Below are positions 5,432-6,568 of a stretch of 6,568 nt of DNA, piece after piece. Source of the stretch: Bacteroidales bacterium. Its GTDB lineage: Bacteria > Bacteroidota > Bacteroidia > Bacteroidales > UBA7960. A program made the translations under genes and the position numbers. The stretch is from NCBI GenBank assembly GCA_007132395.1, contig SLOR01000334.1:1-6568 (forward strand), written 5' to 3'. Under the pieces are notes generated by a model. The model was not told the origin of the DNA. It saw only the letters and a list, made by a program, of their open reading frames with translations, and did not search any database. Numbering within the stretch: position 1 is the first letter of the stretch; every line of letters starts with the position of its first letter.

Positions 5432-6568
5432 ATGCTTAAGCAAAGGTTACAGCAAAAGCTTTTACAGAAGTTATCGCCGCAGCAGATTCAGCTTATGAAA
5501 CTGCTGCAGCTGCCTACCGTTCTGCTCGAGCAGCGCATCAAGGAAGAAATTGAAGAAAACCCCGCATTGGAAGAGGGCGACGATGATTTGGAGGATTTTG
5601 ACAATGAGCAGGATGAGGAATTTGGCGACGAATTGGATACCGATGATAAGGATTTTGATGAGCCCGAGCATGACCCGGATAACGAGTTTGATATAAGCGA
5701 CTATATTGATGATGACGAAATACCCAATTATAAGTTATCGGCCAATAATACCAGTGCCGATGATGAGCACCGGGAAATGCCCATTTCGTCTTCCTTCAGC
5801 TTTCAGGACCACCTATTGTCCCAGTTGGGGCTGCGCAGTCTGACCGAACAGGAAGAACTCATCGCCACCCATATTATCGGCAACATTGACGATGCCGGCT
5901 ACCTGCAGCGCGATATCCATTCCCTTATCGATGATTTGGCTTTCTCGCTTAATATCAAAACAGACTTTAAGGAAGTTATTGGTTTGTTGCGGGTGGTGCA
6001 GGAATTTGACCCGCCCGGGGTAGGTGCACGTGATTTGCAGGAGTGCCTTTTATTGCAGATTCGAAGAAAAACCCCGCGTACTCCCGCGGTAGAAAATGCC
6101 AATATTCTCCTGGAGAAGAATTTCAATGATTTTACCAAAAAGCATTACTCCAAAATTCAGAACAAGCATAATTTCTCTGACGAAGAGCTCAAAGCTGCAA
6201 TAGATGAGATTCTCAAATTAAACCCCAAACCCGGCAATACACTCACCGAGGCAGGGCGTGCCGCCCAGTATGTGGTGCCTGATTTTCTTGTTACCACTTT
6301 TAACGGCGAGCTGGAGATAATCCTTAATTCACGCAACGCCCCCGAATTGCGGGTTAACAGAACCTATGCCGAAATGTTGGAGGGCATGGCTGAACAAAAG
6401 GGCAAAAGCAATGCCCGGCAAAAAGAGGCCATGATGTTTGTAAAGCAAAAGCTTGATGGGGCCAAATGGTTTATCGATGCCATCAGGCAAAGACAAAATA
6501 CATTGCTGGTTACTATGGAAGCAATTCTGAATTTTCAGAAAGAGTATTTTTTGACAGGTGATGAAACC
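5432..6568 (+). CDS. rpoN: RNA polymerase sigma-54 factor (N-terminal 379 residues, cut by right edge)
   Basis: Alternative sigma factor that directs RNA polymerase to -24/-12 promoters and needs an AAA+ enhancer-binding activator. The frame starts at ATG 5432 and stays open to the end; full-length Bacteroidota proteins are about 480-500 residues, so roughly the last 110 are missing, including the DNA-binding HTH and RpoN box. Seen: region I (1-48), Gln/Leu-rich, with LSPQQIQLMKLLQLP and EEIEENPALE, the activator-responsive segment; region II (about 47-115), extremely acidic, 30 Asp/Glu in residues 47-96; then the core-binding region III with SFQDHLLSQLGL, IIGNIDDAGYL (149-159), VQEFDPPGVGARDLQECLLLQI (189-210), LNPKPG (263-268), VVPDF (281-285) and NAPELRVNRTYAEML (302-316). 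The latter two segments are standard sigma-54 signatures. An in-frame TAA at 5396-5398 with no ATG between rules out a longer start. TATCTTTA (5419-5426) resembles a -7 element but would start transcription at the ATG itself, so read-through from asnS, or a promoter within the spacer or asnS, is likelier. Confidence 0.97.
   Translation, partial: MLKQRLQQKLLQKLSPQQIQLMKLLQLPTVLLEQRIKEEIEENPALEEGDDDLEDFDNEQDEEFGDELDTDDKDFDEPEHDPDNEFDISDYIDDDEIPNYKLSANNTSADDEHREMPISSSFSFQDHLLSQLGLRSLTEQEELIATHIIGNIDDAGYLQRDIHSLIDDLAFSLNIKTDFKEVIGLLRVVQEFDPPGVGARDLQECLLLQIRRKTPRTPAVENANILLEKNFNDFTKKHYSKIQNKHNFSDEELKAAIDEILKLNPKPGNTLTEAGRAAQYVVPDFLVTTFNGELEIILNSRNAPELRVNRTYAEMLEGMAEQKGKSNARQKEAMMFVKQKLDGAKWFIDAIRQRQNTLLVTMEAILNFQKEYFLTGDET

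Noticed and set aside
1..6568. Checked for CRISPR arrays, tRNA/rRNA genes, insertion sequences, toxin-antitoxin or defence genes.
   Set aside because: No spaced direct repeats, cloverleaf-like sequence, transposase motifs or small toxin-like genes were visible on either strand.

Overview
This window looks like a chromosomal fragment of a Bacteroidota (Bacteroidetes) bacterium, probably an environmental member of the class Bacteroidia. The signs are a SusC/SusD-type outer-membrane pair, start codons preceded by A/T-rich sequence with no Shine-Dalgarno motif, a promoter element of the Bacteroidetes TAnnTTTG type, and a sigma-54 with a very acidic region II. The genus cannot be named from the sequence alone.

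Layout. The left half (1-3417) is on the minus strand and carries a two-gene glycan/nutrient import cassette. A complete SusC/RagA-like TonB-dependent transporter (478-3417) is followed 13 bp downstream by the first 154 codons of a SusD/RagB-like surface lipoprotein (464 to the left edge). Any enzymes that would reveal the substrate lie off the left side. A roughly 500-bp intergenic region (3418-3914) separates this cassette from divergent housekeeping genes on the plus strand: a complete asparaginyl-tRNA synthetase gene, asnS (3915-5324), then after 107 bp the first 379 codons of rpoN, encoding sigma-54 (5432 to the right edge).

How the parts relate. SusC and SusD would form one complex: a TonB-powered barrel with a lipoprotein lid that captures an oligomeric nutrient. 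The SusC lacks the N-terminal signalling (STN) domain, so it probably does not signal directly to an anti-sigma/ECF pair. asnS and rpoN are core genes for translation and transcription; as I recall, this adjacency also occurs in other Bacteroidota. The window therefore seems to straddle a junction between accessory and core gene content.

I did not find a clearly new biological system. The most interesting unexplained structure is the asnS-rpoN spacer. It contains alternating complementary TGGTT and AACCA segments that could form mutually exclusive stems ahead of a T6 tract, resembling a small attenuator. Secondary points are short inverted repeats upstream of the susC-like promoter, a palindromic TTTGCAAATTTG next to the asnS -7 element, and the acidity of RpoN region II.
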